64,000 nt of DNA from Cepaea nemoralis (Eukaryota; Mollusca; Gastropoda; Stylommatophora; Helicidae): the NCBI GenBank assembly GCA_014155875.1, contig JACEFZ010026847.1:1-64000 (forward strand). Direction: 5' to 3'. The notes beneath the pieces are model-generated. The model was not told where the DNA came from, ran no database searches, and saw nothing but the letters and a program-made list of their open reading frames with translations. The position numbers and the translations under genes were made by a program. Below, in pieces: positions 21,150-32,340 of this stretch; within the stretch, counting starts at the first letter, position 1; each line of letters starts with the position of its first letter.

Positions 21150-22560
21150 ATGTTATGAGACCATCCCCACCCACCCACACATCCACTACCCACACACACA
21201 CACACACCCAGGCACACTTAATTCTCCCACCCATTCCCCACCCACATACACACATCCCACACACACACACACACAACCCAGGCACACATACATGCATCAA
21301 CCCACCCATCCCCCACCCACACACCCCCCACCCATAGACATTCCCCACCTATACACATCTCCCCACCAATCCCATAACCCACACACACTCACCCACCCAG
21401 ATATCCTCCATCACCCACCCACACATCCTCAACCACCCAGCCAAACACACATCCACCAACCACCATCCCCCACCCACACACACATCTTCCTGCGAACCCA
21501 CACATTCCGCACATACCCACACACACTTGCCGCACCCACCCACACATCCCCACTTACATACATTCCCCCATCAACACTATATCCCCCTACCCACTCATAT
21601 ATCCCGCACCAACCATCACACACATCCCCCAGCCTACACATACTCACCCACCCACACATCCTCCACCCACACATCCTCCACCCACACATCCTCCACCTAC
21701 CCCTACCACAATCCCCTCACCCACATACACCCCACCCATACACATATCCCCCACCCATACACACACATCTCCACCCAAACACACCCTACCCATACACACA
21801 TCCCCCACACACACACCCCACTCACACATCACCACACACACACACATCCCCCATCCATCCACACACACACATCCCTCATCCACACATACATCTCCGAACC
21901 ACCCACACATATCCCCACTCCCACACCCCACCCAAACACATACATCCCCCACCCATACACACAACCCCCACCCATACACACAACCCCCACCCATACACAC
22001 ATCCCCCACACCACCTACAACCACACCACCTACACCCACACCACCTACACCCACCAACACCCACACACCGCACCCACCCAAACAGATACCCCCACCCACA
22101 CATCCCCACACACACACACATCACTTCCCACATGTCCCCGATCCACACACACATCTCCACCCACCCGCACATTTTCCCACCACCCTCGCATCCCCCCACA
22201 TACATCCCTCACCCACACATCTCCCCACCCACACACACACATCGCCACTCACATACATCCCCACACACACACACAAATCCCCTAACCCACACACACATCT
22301 TCCCACACCCCCACCACACACATATTCCCCCACACACACCCATCCCCCAAACACATCCCCACCTGCACACACATTCCTCTCTCACACACACATCCCCTAC
22401 CCACATACACACATTCCCCACCCACACACACTTCCCCCCTCTCACACACCCAACGCACACACATCTTCCCACACACCCCACACATACCTCCCTCCCACAT
22501 ACACACGTCACCACACACACACACACACCCTCATGTCCAGACACATACATGATGCCTCAC
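21150..22560. repeat. Degenerate CA/CCCACA-rich tract, 1.4 kb
   Basis: The plus strand is almost purely C and A with scattered T. CCCACACA and CCCACCCACAC motifs recur without a fixed period. This leaves a 566-codon His/Pro/Thr-rich frame on the plus strand and Cys/Val/Gly-rich frames on the minus strand. These are compositional artefacts. Confidence 0.93.
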
Positions 22561-22625
22561 AATATCACTGAAACTAATGTGAACAAACTTCCACACTTTA
22601 CACACCTATATGACGACTATCGTGA

Positions 22626-22626
<1 letters not shown>

Positions 22627-22712
<86 letters not shown>

Positions 22713-22803
22713 GCACACGCACACACACACACACACACGGATCAGAATTGGGGGGAAATGGGAAAACATGGAAAAACTGGGGGGGGGGGGGGGGGGGGGG
22801 GGG
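22627..22803. repeat. (CT)n, (CA)n and poly-G tracts
   Basis: About 85 bases of CT, then CA-rich bases to 22738, 40 bases of unique DNA, and a run of about 24 G to 22803. Confidence 0.95.
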
Positions 22804-23214
22804 ATGTGAAAATGAAAAAAAAATATGTTTTACATTGTGTAACGTAAAAAAATGGTAGTAGGTTTGGATCAAACATGATACCCAATGAAATGAGCAAGTA
22901 TTATAATGTACTTGTCTATTCACGGAGCATCAAAACTACGGAAGATACCGCGAAACGAAATAAATGACACTATGACATGCAATTCAGGTTGTGAAGGACG
23001 AGTGAAGACGTCAGTGTGTGGTCTTCTAACTGATTTAGTGTTGAAGGATACTATATCGCCATTTGTGACCTCACATTTGGACAGAAGGACGGTGTATCGC
23101 CACCCTAGAATCGCCGTGTTATTTGTTTTGTTTCGCGGTATATTCCGCAGTTTGAATGCTCAGTGGATAGATCTGTACATTATAATACTTGTTCATTTTC
23201 CTGTGCATCACGTT
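22804..23214. other. No gene recognised
   Basis: A 103-residue plus frame at 22906-23217 has no domain I know, no repeated sequence and no clear start context. It may be chance. Confidence 0.45.
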
Positions 23215-23280
23215 TAGTCCAAACCTACTTTTTGTTTGGCACTGAATCAGTGAAGTTTTCCCACCACATTTCCATCGCCC
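23215..23280. mobile_element. S7 repeat fragment
   Basis: AAACCTACTTTTTGTTTGGC and ACTGAATC match the repeat at 24055-24260 and 53945-54060. Confidence 0.55.
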
Positions 23281-23395
23281 GCCGGCAGTTGACCTAGATA
23301 TTCAAACCTGATCACTTTCTGTAATTTATATCTGTTGATAAATGTAGCTGTTGACATGCGTGTTTTATCTGCTGTCATTATTTGTTTTTTTTTTT

Positions 23396-23662
23396 ATCTC
23401 TCCACAATATCTTTGATTTTATCTCTCCACAATATCTTTGATTTTATCTCTCCACAATATCTTTGATTTATCTCTCCACAATATCTTGATTTATCTCTCC
23501 ACAATATCTTTGATTTTATCTCTCCACAATATCTTTGATTTTATCTCTCCACAATATCTTTGATTTTATCTCTCCACAATATCTTTGATTTTATCTCTCC
23601 ACAATATCTTTGATTTTATCTCTCCACAATATCTTTGATTTTATCTCTCCACAATATCTTTG
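23396..23662. repeat. 24-bp minisatellite
   Basis: About eleven nearly identical units of TCTCCACAATATCTTTGATT plus TTAT. Two units lack one or two T. Confidence 0.97.
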
Positions 23663-23754
23663 ACTGCCATTGCTTTCTGAATCTGGTCATAACCCAAACA
23701 GAAATAATTAGTTACATGTTCTTTACAGAACCTTGCAATCAATCCCATACTTAT

Positions 23755-23925
23755 TGTGGCCGTTTGTGATTTACCGGCAGTGTTAGTTCAGTAGTTTGTC
23801 ATTGATTTCTGAGCGATCGACGCCTCGTTCCATTGAAGTCAACAGAAATTGATCTGCTTCAAATCGCCTGCGATAGATTTCGAACCCTCGCGGGGTGTGG
23901 AGAGGGATCGTGACACGCAATTTCA
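23755..23925 (-). mobile_element. S1 SINE, diverged
   Basis: The complement has the B box GGTTCGAAATC near 23885, the AAATCAATGACAAACTACTG body and ATCACAAACGG. The tail is missing. Confidence 0.65.
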
Positions 23926-23929
23926 CTAT

Positions 23930-24020
23930 CCCTTAAATGATTAAGTTCCATGGGATGATTAATCGTCTTAAGCGACTTCCGGTATCTATCATGGGCTTAA
24001 AAACAGTAGTTTTCCCTAAG
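23930..24020 (-). mobile_element. S6 SINE 3' fragment
   Basis: GATGATTAATCGTCTTAAGC and GCAACCTCCTTTAA correspond to the copies at 45290-45430 and, inverted, 62690-62760. Confidence 0.6.
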
Positions 24021-24054
24021 CAACCTCCTTTAATTTGATATTTAATACAACATG

Positions 24055-24260
24055 TCTGCTACAATAGTTACAGCTTTTAAGTCATAATTGTGACAACTTT
24101 TAAGTCATAATTGTCACATGCACTACGTCCCATTTTCCGCCATGCTTTTTGTGTGGTCATACCCATATTTTGTTTGGGACTGAATCGATTAAGCCACATC
24201 GCCAGTAATGCAGGGATAGACGTACAGTTCACTGGTAGATTACTTTGTGAATTGGGTTGC
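24055..24260. mobile_element. S7 repeat
   Basis: TTTTAAGTCATAATTGTGAC, CCCATTTTCCGCCATGC and TTTTGTTTGGGACTGAATC occur in the same order as at 53945-54060. The first motif is duplicated here. Type unknown. Confidence 0.65.
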
Positions 24261-24444
24261 ACTGTTTCGTCAAGCCTGTAGCTCTGTACATCCGACTTCG
24301 ATCAGCATGTTTCCGGGTTTGCTTTCTCTAGTCCTTTGACTGTCCCCAGTCTACCCACAAGGCAGCAGGTTCGTGTCTCTCTTCGTCTGATTCCTATCTT
24401 TTGACATGTCCGATATAGTATACCCTACCTCGTCAGCATAGCTC

Positions 24445-24692
24445 TTGGGGTTATGGCAAGCCCCTCTACCACTAAAGGTCCGCCTGCCTCGCTCTCCGAA
24501 GGTTATAGGTTCAATTCCGGGCTACGTCGATCTGTTCACAAGCGCAATTTTCTCGGCGACATCTGGGGGTCGTCGCTGGAACTACGAAGTTCATATTATC
24601 TGCGACGATTTCGACTGCCGCCCTGCTGAAAGATACCGAGTCATATGGGACAAAACCAGGTGCAGTGAAATCTATCCTGTTACCTTTTAAAG
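24445..24692 (+). mobile_element. S2 SINE, near full length
   Basis: The head CCTGCCTCGCTCTCCGAAGG is followed by the B box GGTTCAATTCC near 24507, the body TTTTCTCGGCGACATCTGGG and GTCGTCGCTGGAACTACG, and the end GGTGCAGTGAAATCTATCC. Confidence 0.85.
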
Positions 24693-24712
24693 CCAATATA
24701 ATGTGGAGACAC

Positions 24713-24714
<2 letters not shown>

Positions 24715-24778
<64 letters not shown>
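24715..24778. repeat. (GA)n microsatellite
   Basis: About 30 units of GA. Confidence 0.97.
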
Positions 24779-24781
<3 letters not shown>

Positions 24782-24861
24782 GACAAAGGAATCTCTTCTA
24801 GGCATTGAGGCGTATTAATAATATACATCTACACGTTGGTGGACACAGGACAGTCAAGACA

Positions 24862-24966
24862 CCCCGGGATATGTATGAGGCAGGAAAACTGGCAGCAGAT
24901 AGAAAGTCTACCCAGCGGGTCGTGATGACGCGACGTTCTGCAAAAGGTCTGCTACATGAAGACTAT
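24862..24966 (+). mobile_element. R9 repeat, left part
   Basis: GAGGCAGGAAAACTGGCAGC to ACATGAAGACTAT matches the complement of 12185-12080. The copy is split by an S1 SINE and continues at 25214. Confidence 0.75.
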
Positions 24967-25213
24967 TAAATTAAATGTTTTGCATATCCTTTACAGGACA
25001 TCGCTGTCAACATCAGCATCTTTCAGCTGTATGTTGATTTCTTGGCAAGATTACGGTCAGTAGTTAGCCATTGCTTTCTGAGCGGCCGGCTCAGTTATCT
25101 CGCAAGTCACCAGCGGGGATCGAACCTACCCAGCTCTCGCCCCGCTACGAGACTCTGCGTGATAAACGGGATTCCGGAGAAAGTGTTGTAATCCCTCGGC
25201 CAGAGAGACCGGC
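24967..25213 (-). mobile_element. S1 SINE, complete 247 bp with 13-bp target duplication
   Basis: The 13-bp duplication ACATGAAGACTAT lies at 24954-24966 and 25214-25226. Between the duplications, on the minus strand, is a tRNA-like head (CCGGTCTCTCTGGCCGAGGG, B box GGTTCGATCCCCGC), the conserved body (CAGAAAGCAATGGC, then CTTGCCAAGAAATC), the end GTCCTGTAAAGGATATGCA and an A/T-rich tail. This copy and 42613-42859 have the same length and define the family. It was presumably moved by a partner LINE. Confidence 0.93.
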
Positions 25214-25360
25214 ACATGAAGACTATACAATTCGTTAAATCAGCAGATCGGACCTGAAAACATGTCTGGACTTGGTACCGTGAATCCCCCAAACTTGTTA
25301 TGAGCCCAAACTTGTTATATGTCCAAGGACGGAGATAAGATTTCCAGGAAATGTCATGTG
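25214..25360 (+). mobile_element. R9 repeat, right part
   Basis: The sequence continues from 24966: CAGCAGATCGGACCTGAAAA, ATGTCTGGACTTGGTACC, then GGACGGAGATAAGATTTCC, matching the complement of 12070-11965. Confidence 0.75.
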
Positions 25361-25494
25361 AATGAATGTTTTACTTTCGTTTCCGCATGTCCCCTTTTCC
25401 AATACTCTGACGTTGTGCTTTGCTTTGTCTAGCGTCATGAGAATATGTCGCGTCCACTTCTTAGTATTCGCGTCATTAGCCTTTAGGACACGCT

Positions 25495-25845
25495 ATGCCA
25501 TCATCATCATCATGTGTTCTGCCAGCTGGCGTACGCGATCACGTCTCTCCACAGATCTCAGCCCTTGGTGCCTGGATCTTCTCTTCCGATGATATCCCTC
25601 CCTGCTGCCATCTCTGCGTTCTTTCTCTCGGTCTGCCGCTGCCTATGTTCCCACTGATATTTCCAGTTGTCACGAAGTTTTCCTATGCCTTTCTTATCAT
25701 TATTTGACCACCACAATGATTGTCTCTTTCGTGTGGTTGTATATTGTGTTCTGTTTTCATTGGTCTCTTCCAGACAATTGTTGTTAGTTACTCTGGTAGC
25801 CCAAGGAGTTCGATAACGGTTCCGGGGAAGGGGGGGGGGGGGGTA
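25495..25845 (-). mobile_element. RTE-like LINE 3' end (subfamily A) with (ATC)n tail
   Basis: The plus strand starts with ATCATCATCATC and reads as the complement of the C-terminal KDRD-WR and GKIEGKRGR regions. The copy ends near a 17-base G run at 25827-25843. Confidence 0.75.
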
Positions 25846-25920
25846 GTTTAACACCTTCATGTTCCACATTCGTTTGTAAAATTGGGCACTCTTATGGCTA
25901 CAGCGGACGCCGTACCTGAA

Positions 25921-25921
<1 letters not shown>

Positions 25922-25988
<67 letters not shown>

Positions 25989-26215
25989 ATGTATGTTTGT
26001 GTGTATCTATGTTAGTTTTTGTGTGTCTCGGTGTGCGTACGTGTTTGTGCGCGTCTGATTTGTGTGATGATATGTTTCTGAGAGAGAGAGAGAGCGAGAG
26101 AGAGAGAGAGAGCAACCGTATGTTTGTCTGTGTTTGTTGTGTGTTTCGATGTGGGTACGTGTGGGCACGCGTCCTATTGGCGCGTGTGTGTGAGAAGGAG
26201 AGAGAGAGAGAGAGA
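25922..26215. repeat. (GA)n tracts separated by GT-rich DNA
   Basis: A 64-base GA run, then two shorter ones at 26080-26112 and 26197-26214, joined by TGTGTGTTT-rich sequence in which a TACGTGTNNG motif recurs about every 90-120 bases. This suggests a degenerate longer repeat. Confidence 0.85.
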
Positions 26216-26219
26216 TCAT

Positions 26220-26833
26220 GTGTGTTTGTTTGTGTTACAGTGTACGCACGTGTATGTATGTGCGAGTCTGATTTGTGTGTATTTGTGTGTGGTGTCATGA
26301 AAAACACAACGGCTTGCAAATTTCAGCCCACACGAAGTCATATGTTGAAAACTTGAAAACACCAGCACTGGCCCACTCGTGTTACGCTTATAGTTTATGT
26401 ACAATGTGACACACAAGAGCAACTATATGATAATATGTAACTCTTTATACTCACCCGTCCCTCAACACACCCCCCCCCCCCCTTTTTCCCAAAGGTACCA
26501 ACGTATACCTTACTTATTTTTCCAAATTCGCTTGGTTACGTCAATTTACCTGAAGGACATGTAACCGCATGCAGATATTTTGTGTATTCATTAACATATT
26601 TTCAAGGCAGAACATTGCGCAAAACGAGTTCCTGCAAGTTTGCACCGTATGGGAATCAACAGGCTGCAGTTAATGGCATTGCTTGCCTGTTTGGGCTTGA
26701 TATGTGGATGAATGAATCCAGTGTGGCAATAAACTGACACTTAAAACTAGACTGTGAACTGTATGTTTCACTTCGGTGAGCCGTATGTACAGTGTATGCG
26801 CAATGGGTATCTGTTATTATTAAACTGGTGATC
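26220..26833. other. No gene recognised
   Basis: Unique-looking DNA with a 14-base C run near 26470. Nothing coding is seen. Confidence 0.5.
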
Positions 26834-26839
26834 TATCTG

Positions 26840-26920
<81 letters not shown>

Positions 26921-27066
26921 GTCTGTCTGTCGGTCTGTCTGCCTGTCTATCTGTCTGTCTGTCTGTCTGTCTACTTACCTACCAATATATCTATCTGTCT
27001 GTCTGTCTGTCTGTCTGTCTGTACTGTCCTGTCTAGTCTGTCTGTCTGTCTGTCTGTCTGTCTGTA
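26834..27066. repeat. (ATCT)n then (CTGT)n microsatellites
   Basis: About 85 bases of ATCT followed by interrupted CTGT to 27066. Confidence 0.97.
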
Positions 27067-27164
27067 ACAGTTGTTATCGTTCAAGTTACCTAGCCACCAT
27101 TTTTCAGAAAATAGGGCATAGTGTCGCTCCATCCCGCATCTCCACCAGCTACTCCGCTAAGTTA

Positions 27165-27603
27165 AAGTAACAACTGTCTGCGATAGCAAGAGTTAAAGTA
27201 ACAACTGTCTGCGATAGCAAGAGTTAAAGTAACAACTGACTGCGATAGCAAGAGTTAAAGTAACAACTGTCTGCGATAGCAAGAGTTAAAGTATGAACTG
27301 TGTGAGATTGTAAGAGTTAAAGTAACAACTCTATGCAATAGCAAGAGTTAAAGTAACAACTGTCTGTGATTAGCAATAGTTAAAGTAACAACTGTCTGCG
27401 ATAGCAGGAGTTACAGTAACAACAGTCTGCGATAGCCAGAGTTAAAGTAACAACTGCCTGCGATAGCAAGAGTTACAGTAACAACAATCTGCGATAGCCA
27501 GAGTTAAAGTAACAACTGCCTGCGACAGCAAGAGTTACAGTAACAACTGTCTGCGATAGCCAGAGTTAAAAGTAACAACTGTTGGCAAACAGCAAGAGTT
27601 AAA
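27165..27603. repeat. 31-bp minisatellite
   Basis: About 14 units of GTTAAAGTAACAACTGTCTG plus CGATAGCAAGA, with rising divergence to the right (TTACAG, AGCCAGAG). Confidence 0.95.
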
Positions 27604-27862
27604 GTTGTATATGCATTGTGAGGCCCTTGTATATGTATCATGGCGCCGTGGTATATGTATCATGGCGCCGTGTTATGTTATCATGGCGCCTTGTTATATG
27701 TATCGTGCGCTGGTTATATGTATCAATATGTATCATGGTGCCGTTTTATATGTATCATGGCGCCGTTTTATATGTATCACGGTGCCGTGTTATATGTATC
27801 ATGGCGCCGTGTTATATATATCGTGAGGTCCTGTTATAGATATCATGGTGTCGTTTTATGTA
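27604..27862. repeat. 22-bp minisatellite
   Basis: About eleven units of TATATGTATCATGGCGCCGTGT with variants. It directly follows the 31-bp array, so two unrelated arrays abut. Confidence 0.93.
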
Positions 27863-28130
27863 CCGGCTTCCCTATTTGTTACAATCCGGCTACGCCACTG
27901 CTTTAACTCATAAGTCGGCCTCTTATGGACTTAAGGTAACACCTGACTGGAAGAGCAAGAGTTAAAATCCTCAGAATCCAACAACACAGTAACATCTGAT
28001 GCATCCAGGCACGCATTATGCACCATTTATGACGTCAGACATCGCCTACATGCAGCCACAGATGTTGACTTGGTTTCCCTACATCCCACCAATCTACCGC
28101 CGTGTGGTTGCTAATGTCAATAGTTTTACC
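27863..28130. other. No gene recognised
   Basis: Unique-looking, apart from one echo of the 31-bp unit near 27935-27965. Confidence 0.5.
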
Positions 28131-28133
28131 TTA

Positions 28134-28640
28134 TTATCTACAAATTGAATGTCCCGACCCCAAGAGAAGCCGAGAGCTAGCGTTCAGGAACCAGTTCAAT
28201 ACTTGTGTTTGTCGTCTCTGTGATGCGAGACTTCCGAGCCTTCTTGCATTCCCCCCAGCCCACCGATAATGATCTCTTCCCTGCAGTGGCGGAGTTGAGT
28301 GCGTGGAGCGACACTGTGAGCTGTGGATTTCACGTGAAGTGCCTTTACATGTGTCCGCGGTTGTTTGTGTCGTAAACTGCGTGTTCGGGAAAATGGCGGG
28401 CGTTGGCTGCTGAACTAACTGGGTTGCCTTATACAGAATTGCGTGGCTACTGGTATTCTCGGGACTGCCGCTTCCATCGACGATGAACTGCATGTGTCAT
28501 GGCGGACTTTTGTGTTGGCATTTCGGCAGCGGCATTATGCACAGTGTACCTGTGCGGGCTGTTGATTTGTTGAGACTCCTGTCTGTTCCACTTTTCACAT
28601 GGGGCAGTGAGAAGCATTTTGTGTGATATTCACTGGCACA
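28134..28640 (-). mobile_element. R10 repeat
   Basis: The complement of 28290-28610 matches 51550-51890 in order: CACTGCCCCATGTGAAAA, GACAGGAGTCTC, ACTGTGCATAATGCCGC, TTCATCGTCGATGGAAGCGG and ACACATGTAAAGGCACTTC. A 119-residue minus frame is open across it but has no known domain. The type is unknown. Confidence 0.7.
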
Positions 28641-28814
28641 GAAATGGAGTATTATGGGGCGACCCTTTGCGTGAAGTTGGAACCGCGACTAACTAATGAT
28701 TATAAATATGCCGCCCTCCCCCCCCCCCTTTCCCAATCCCCTCTCTCAGTGTTGCATGAGTGTAACTTGGCAAGTGTAGTCTTATTCTTTTTATTCCTCG
28801 CCTTCTTATTCTCC

Positions 28815-28826
28815 TACTCCTCATCT

Positions 28827-28897
<71 letters not shown>

Positions 28898-28991
28898 TAA
28901 CTATAACTACTACTTTCACTACTACTACTTTTACTACTTCTACTACTAATAATACTACTACTTTTACTACTACTACTAATACTACTACTTT

Positions 28992-29077
<86 letters not shown>

Positions 29078-29143
29078 TTACTGCTACCACTACTTTTACT
29101 ACCACTACTACAACAACTATTGCTACTGCTCCTCCTCCTCCTC

Positions 29144-29225
<82 letters not shown>

Positions 29226-29250
29226 GACGACGACGACGACGACGACTACG

Positions 29251-29306
<56 letters not shown>
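28815..29306. repeat. (TAC)n-rich trinucleotide tract, ~490 bp
   Basis: Long TAC runs with internal AAT, ACG, TCC and TTTTAC interruptions. Poly-Val, poly-Leu and poly-Tyr frames result from it and are not genes. Confidence 0.97.
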
Positions 29307-29308
<2 letters not shown>

Positions 29309-29542
29309 GTTCTTCCTCTTTATTCACCTTCAGACGTCAAATATGATTAACTGTAAAGAACGGAGCGGTAAACTTGAGCTTGTTGGAATCTCCGTAGAGC
29401 TTGTTCTCAAATGGAGCGGGTGTCGGCCAACATAGTTTTCTCTGTCCTACATGCTGGAGAGTTCTGTAACAAATGTTCAGCTGTCATTTTACCAGGTCTA
29501 CGGTTACATTCATCAATATCTCCTATCTTTAGTTTATTAAGC

Positions 29543-29904
29543 ACTAGCTGACCCGGCCCGGCTTCGCCCAGTACCCTGGTGGGGAGCATCTCATTTAATT
29601 CATATAAGTAGTCATATAAGTTCTCGTTCCCGTTACCGATTGTCTGTCTGTCTGTCTGTCTGTCTTTCTGTCTGTCTGTCTGACCCGGGCCGGCATCGCC
29701 CAACTCCTGGTGTGGAGCATCTCATTTAATTCATATAAGTAGTCATATAAGCTCCCGTTCCCGTTCCCGACTATCTACCTGTCTGTCTGTCTGTCTGTCT
29801 GTCTGATCCGGCCCGGCTTCGCCCAGCCCCTGATGGCGAGCATCTCATTTAATTCATATAAGTAGTCATATAAGTTCCCGACTGTCTGTCTGTCTGTCTG
29901 TCAT

Positions 29905-29942
<38 letters not shown>

Positions 29943-30892
29943 CCTCCCTCTCTGTCTGTCTGTCTGTCTGCCTGTCTGTCTAATCATTTATTGGTTGCAG
30001 TTAGAACAACCTTAGATAAACGAAGACCAACTTACAAAAAGCATTAGAAAGAGCACTTGAAAGATCTTTACATATTCCCCAACAATTAACTTGGGTAAAT
30101 GGAGCGGCGGCAGCAGCATCAGCAGAAGAAGGAAAAGGAGGAGTAGGAGGTGGACGGAGGAGGAGGAGGGAGGAGGAGGAGGAGAAAGAGGGAGATGGAG
30201 GAGGGGGAGGGGAAGAGGAAGAGGGTAGGAGGAGGGGAGAGGAGGAGGATTTTAACGCATATGCCTGTAGACAACTGCAGCGAAAAGGTGGGTCTGTCTA
30301 TCTATCTGACCCGGCGTGGCTTTGCCCAGCTCCTGGCGTGTAGCGTCTCATTAAATTCATACAACAAAAAAAGTAACTTAAAAGAATGTCCTTCCACACA
30401 CCATCCATTATTTTTAATGAAAACTCTTTCTAATCACCTGCATGACTACAGTAACTTCTTAAGCATAAAAAGATGAGTTACAATGTTATGCATTGTGCAT
30501 TATTTTTATGAAAACTTTGAAAATGCCTTAAAGATTGTATCATTATTTATTATAACTCATATGCCGGTACATAACTATAGACACAGAGTTTATAAATCTT
30601 TGAAAACTATGCAACAATATGACTATAAGTTATATAGAAAAGTTATGCCCCTTGAAATAACTTTTACAGAGTTAAGTCCCCTCGCTGTATAGAAATTACA
30701 ATGAAAAATGGAAAATTAAATAATATTGGGTAAGCAGCCGATTTCACACTAAAAAAATATCACAGTGGGCTGCGCTAGGAATGAAAGGAAGACGTGTAGA
30801 AAATTTCATCTCAATCGGATGGGCCGTTCGCGAGCGCATAAAGGACATACGGACATACAGACAGACGGAGATCGCCTTTTATATATAAGATA
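29543..30892 (+). mobile_element. R1 repeat with an extra internal segment
   Basis: It starts ACTAGCTGACCCGGCCCGGC and has three to four tandem modules with CTGT runs to about 29985. A segment at 29985-30290 that other copies lack includes a GGA/GGAGGAGG purine tract. The R1 body then resumes at 30305 and ends at ATATATAAGATA near 30892. The terminal features TCTCAATCGGATGGGCCG and ACAGACGGAGAT are intact. Confidence 0.8.
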
Positions 30893-31004
30893 AAGTGAAT
30901 ATCACGAAAATACTAAATGAAAAAATATGCCAAGGAGATCTAAGTACGACTAATAATAGTTGTGTGCACATCAAAAGACACACTGCGATGCAAACATACT
31001 AGAT

Positions 31005-31473
31005 CAGTGGTTCTCAACTTTTTTTGGCCCGTGCCCCCCTACACCATATTGTCAGAACGTCATCCCCCACCCGCCTTTCATATTTTCTACCTAAAAATTT
31101 GGCCCGTGCCCCCCCCCCTCTTCACCATATTTTCAGAACGTCACCCCCCCCCCCCTTTCGTATTTCCTACCTAAAAATCCCCCCCCCCTTACACAGTATA
31201 GGTAATAATGGAAGCTAAATTTAATAGCACATACTAAAACAAGTCTAGACGTCCACATAAGACGTGATTTGGGGGTCTACTTACTTTATAAAATGAATTT
31301 TAGAAGGGTGAGACGAACAGAACCGTAAAGTATGAAGGGAAAAAACAATATCAAGTAATCGGTTCTTGTATTAACGCGAACTTGAAATAATATTAATTCC
31401 CCCCCCCCCCTGGAAATCCTAAAATTCCCCCCTTGGGGGGGGGGGCGGATTCCCCACCGGTTGAGAACCACTG
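31005..31473. mobile_element. hAT MITE, 469 bp, with 8-bp target duplication
   Basis: The terminal inverted repeats CAGTGGTTCTCAAC and GGTTGAGAACCACTG are exact over about 14 bases. The target duplication TACTAGAT is at 30997-31004 and 31474-31481. The interior holds C-rich runs and an internal direct repeat (GCCCGTGCCCCC near 31028 and 31103), but no transposase. A partial copy lies at 61130-61298. Confidence 0.93.
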
Positions 31474-31481
31474 TACTAGAT

Positions 31482-32094
31482 GGTGACAGTTAGGGAGGGG
31501 AACGGGATATGTAAGGAGACGACAAGGGCTGAAATCAGAATATATCGTCAACAGATGTACAAGAAACGTGATGGTAAATTAGCCTATGGTGTAAATTGAT
31601 GGAGATTCAATGCAGAAGCTCAACCTGAAGATGAGAACAAATCTGATCCGATACGGTTAATGATCACATTCATGCAAAGGCAATTAAGACAGTTTATTGA
31701 CGTTATGGTTGAACCCCTGTTGACAAACATACATACGTTTGTGACAGTTACTACTTGCATGAGTTCGCACGGTAGTTCACAGGTTAGGGTGGAATGACAG
31801 GGTATTCACATACATCACACTGGGAGTTGGGTGTGATGGTGTGAAATCTATCTTTCTCACAGACAGTCTCAGCCCTAATCGAGAGCATAGCTTAGTTTAT
31901 TCTTTAAACAACTTTACATATCGTAGTAGCGTTGTATTTACTGGGCTTGCTTGTCAAGACAATAGTCCTTGTTTAACGCCCAGGATTATGATAATGTGTC
32001 TGGCTCGTACCTCTCCGGGGGGTCGCTCCAACCATAAAGCGAGTGCCGAATAATTAATTTTCAGCGTACTTAGGGAATTGTCCGGAAATTTAGA
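31482..32094. other. No gene recognised
   Basis: Unique-looking sequence with only short frames. Confidence 0.5.
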
Positions 32095-32340
32095 TTGAGA
32101 TCATCATGTGTCATGTCAGAAGACATGGGCGGACATGGTCGACAATTCGCACCATCTCCAGTCTTGGAGCCGGTCTGTGTTCTTGCAACGACTATGTCAT
32201 ATGACCAAACCATCCAGCTATTTATCTCTGCGCCTTCTCCTTGCTTGTTTCACTTTAAGTTTACCAGTTGTCACTTAGTGTTCATGTTATTTTTCATTGT
32301 AGAGTGCCAACTGTCTACGTCTCATTTCTCAAATCAATTT
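32095..32340 (-). mobile_element. RTE-like LINE 3' fragment (subfamily B), decayed
   Basis: TCATGTGTCATGTCAGAAGA, TGGGCGGACATGGTCG and ACCATCCAGCTATTTATC match 50517-50660 and 12360-12480. No open frame remains. Confidence 0.65.

Noticed and set aside
21109..22809. 566-codon His/Pro/Thr-rich plus-strand frame
   Set aside because: It lies wholly in the C/A-rich tract and continues into CT and poly-G runs. The lack of G and of stop-forming trinucleotides explains it.
28134..28493. 119-codon minus-strand ORF as a gene
   Set aside because: It coincides with R10, whose other copy at 51.6 kb lacks the same open frame over its length.
28821..29327. Poly-Val frame of 168 codons and poly-Leu/Tyr frames
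   Set aside because: Pure TAC trinucleotide tract.
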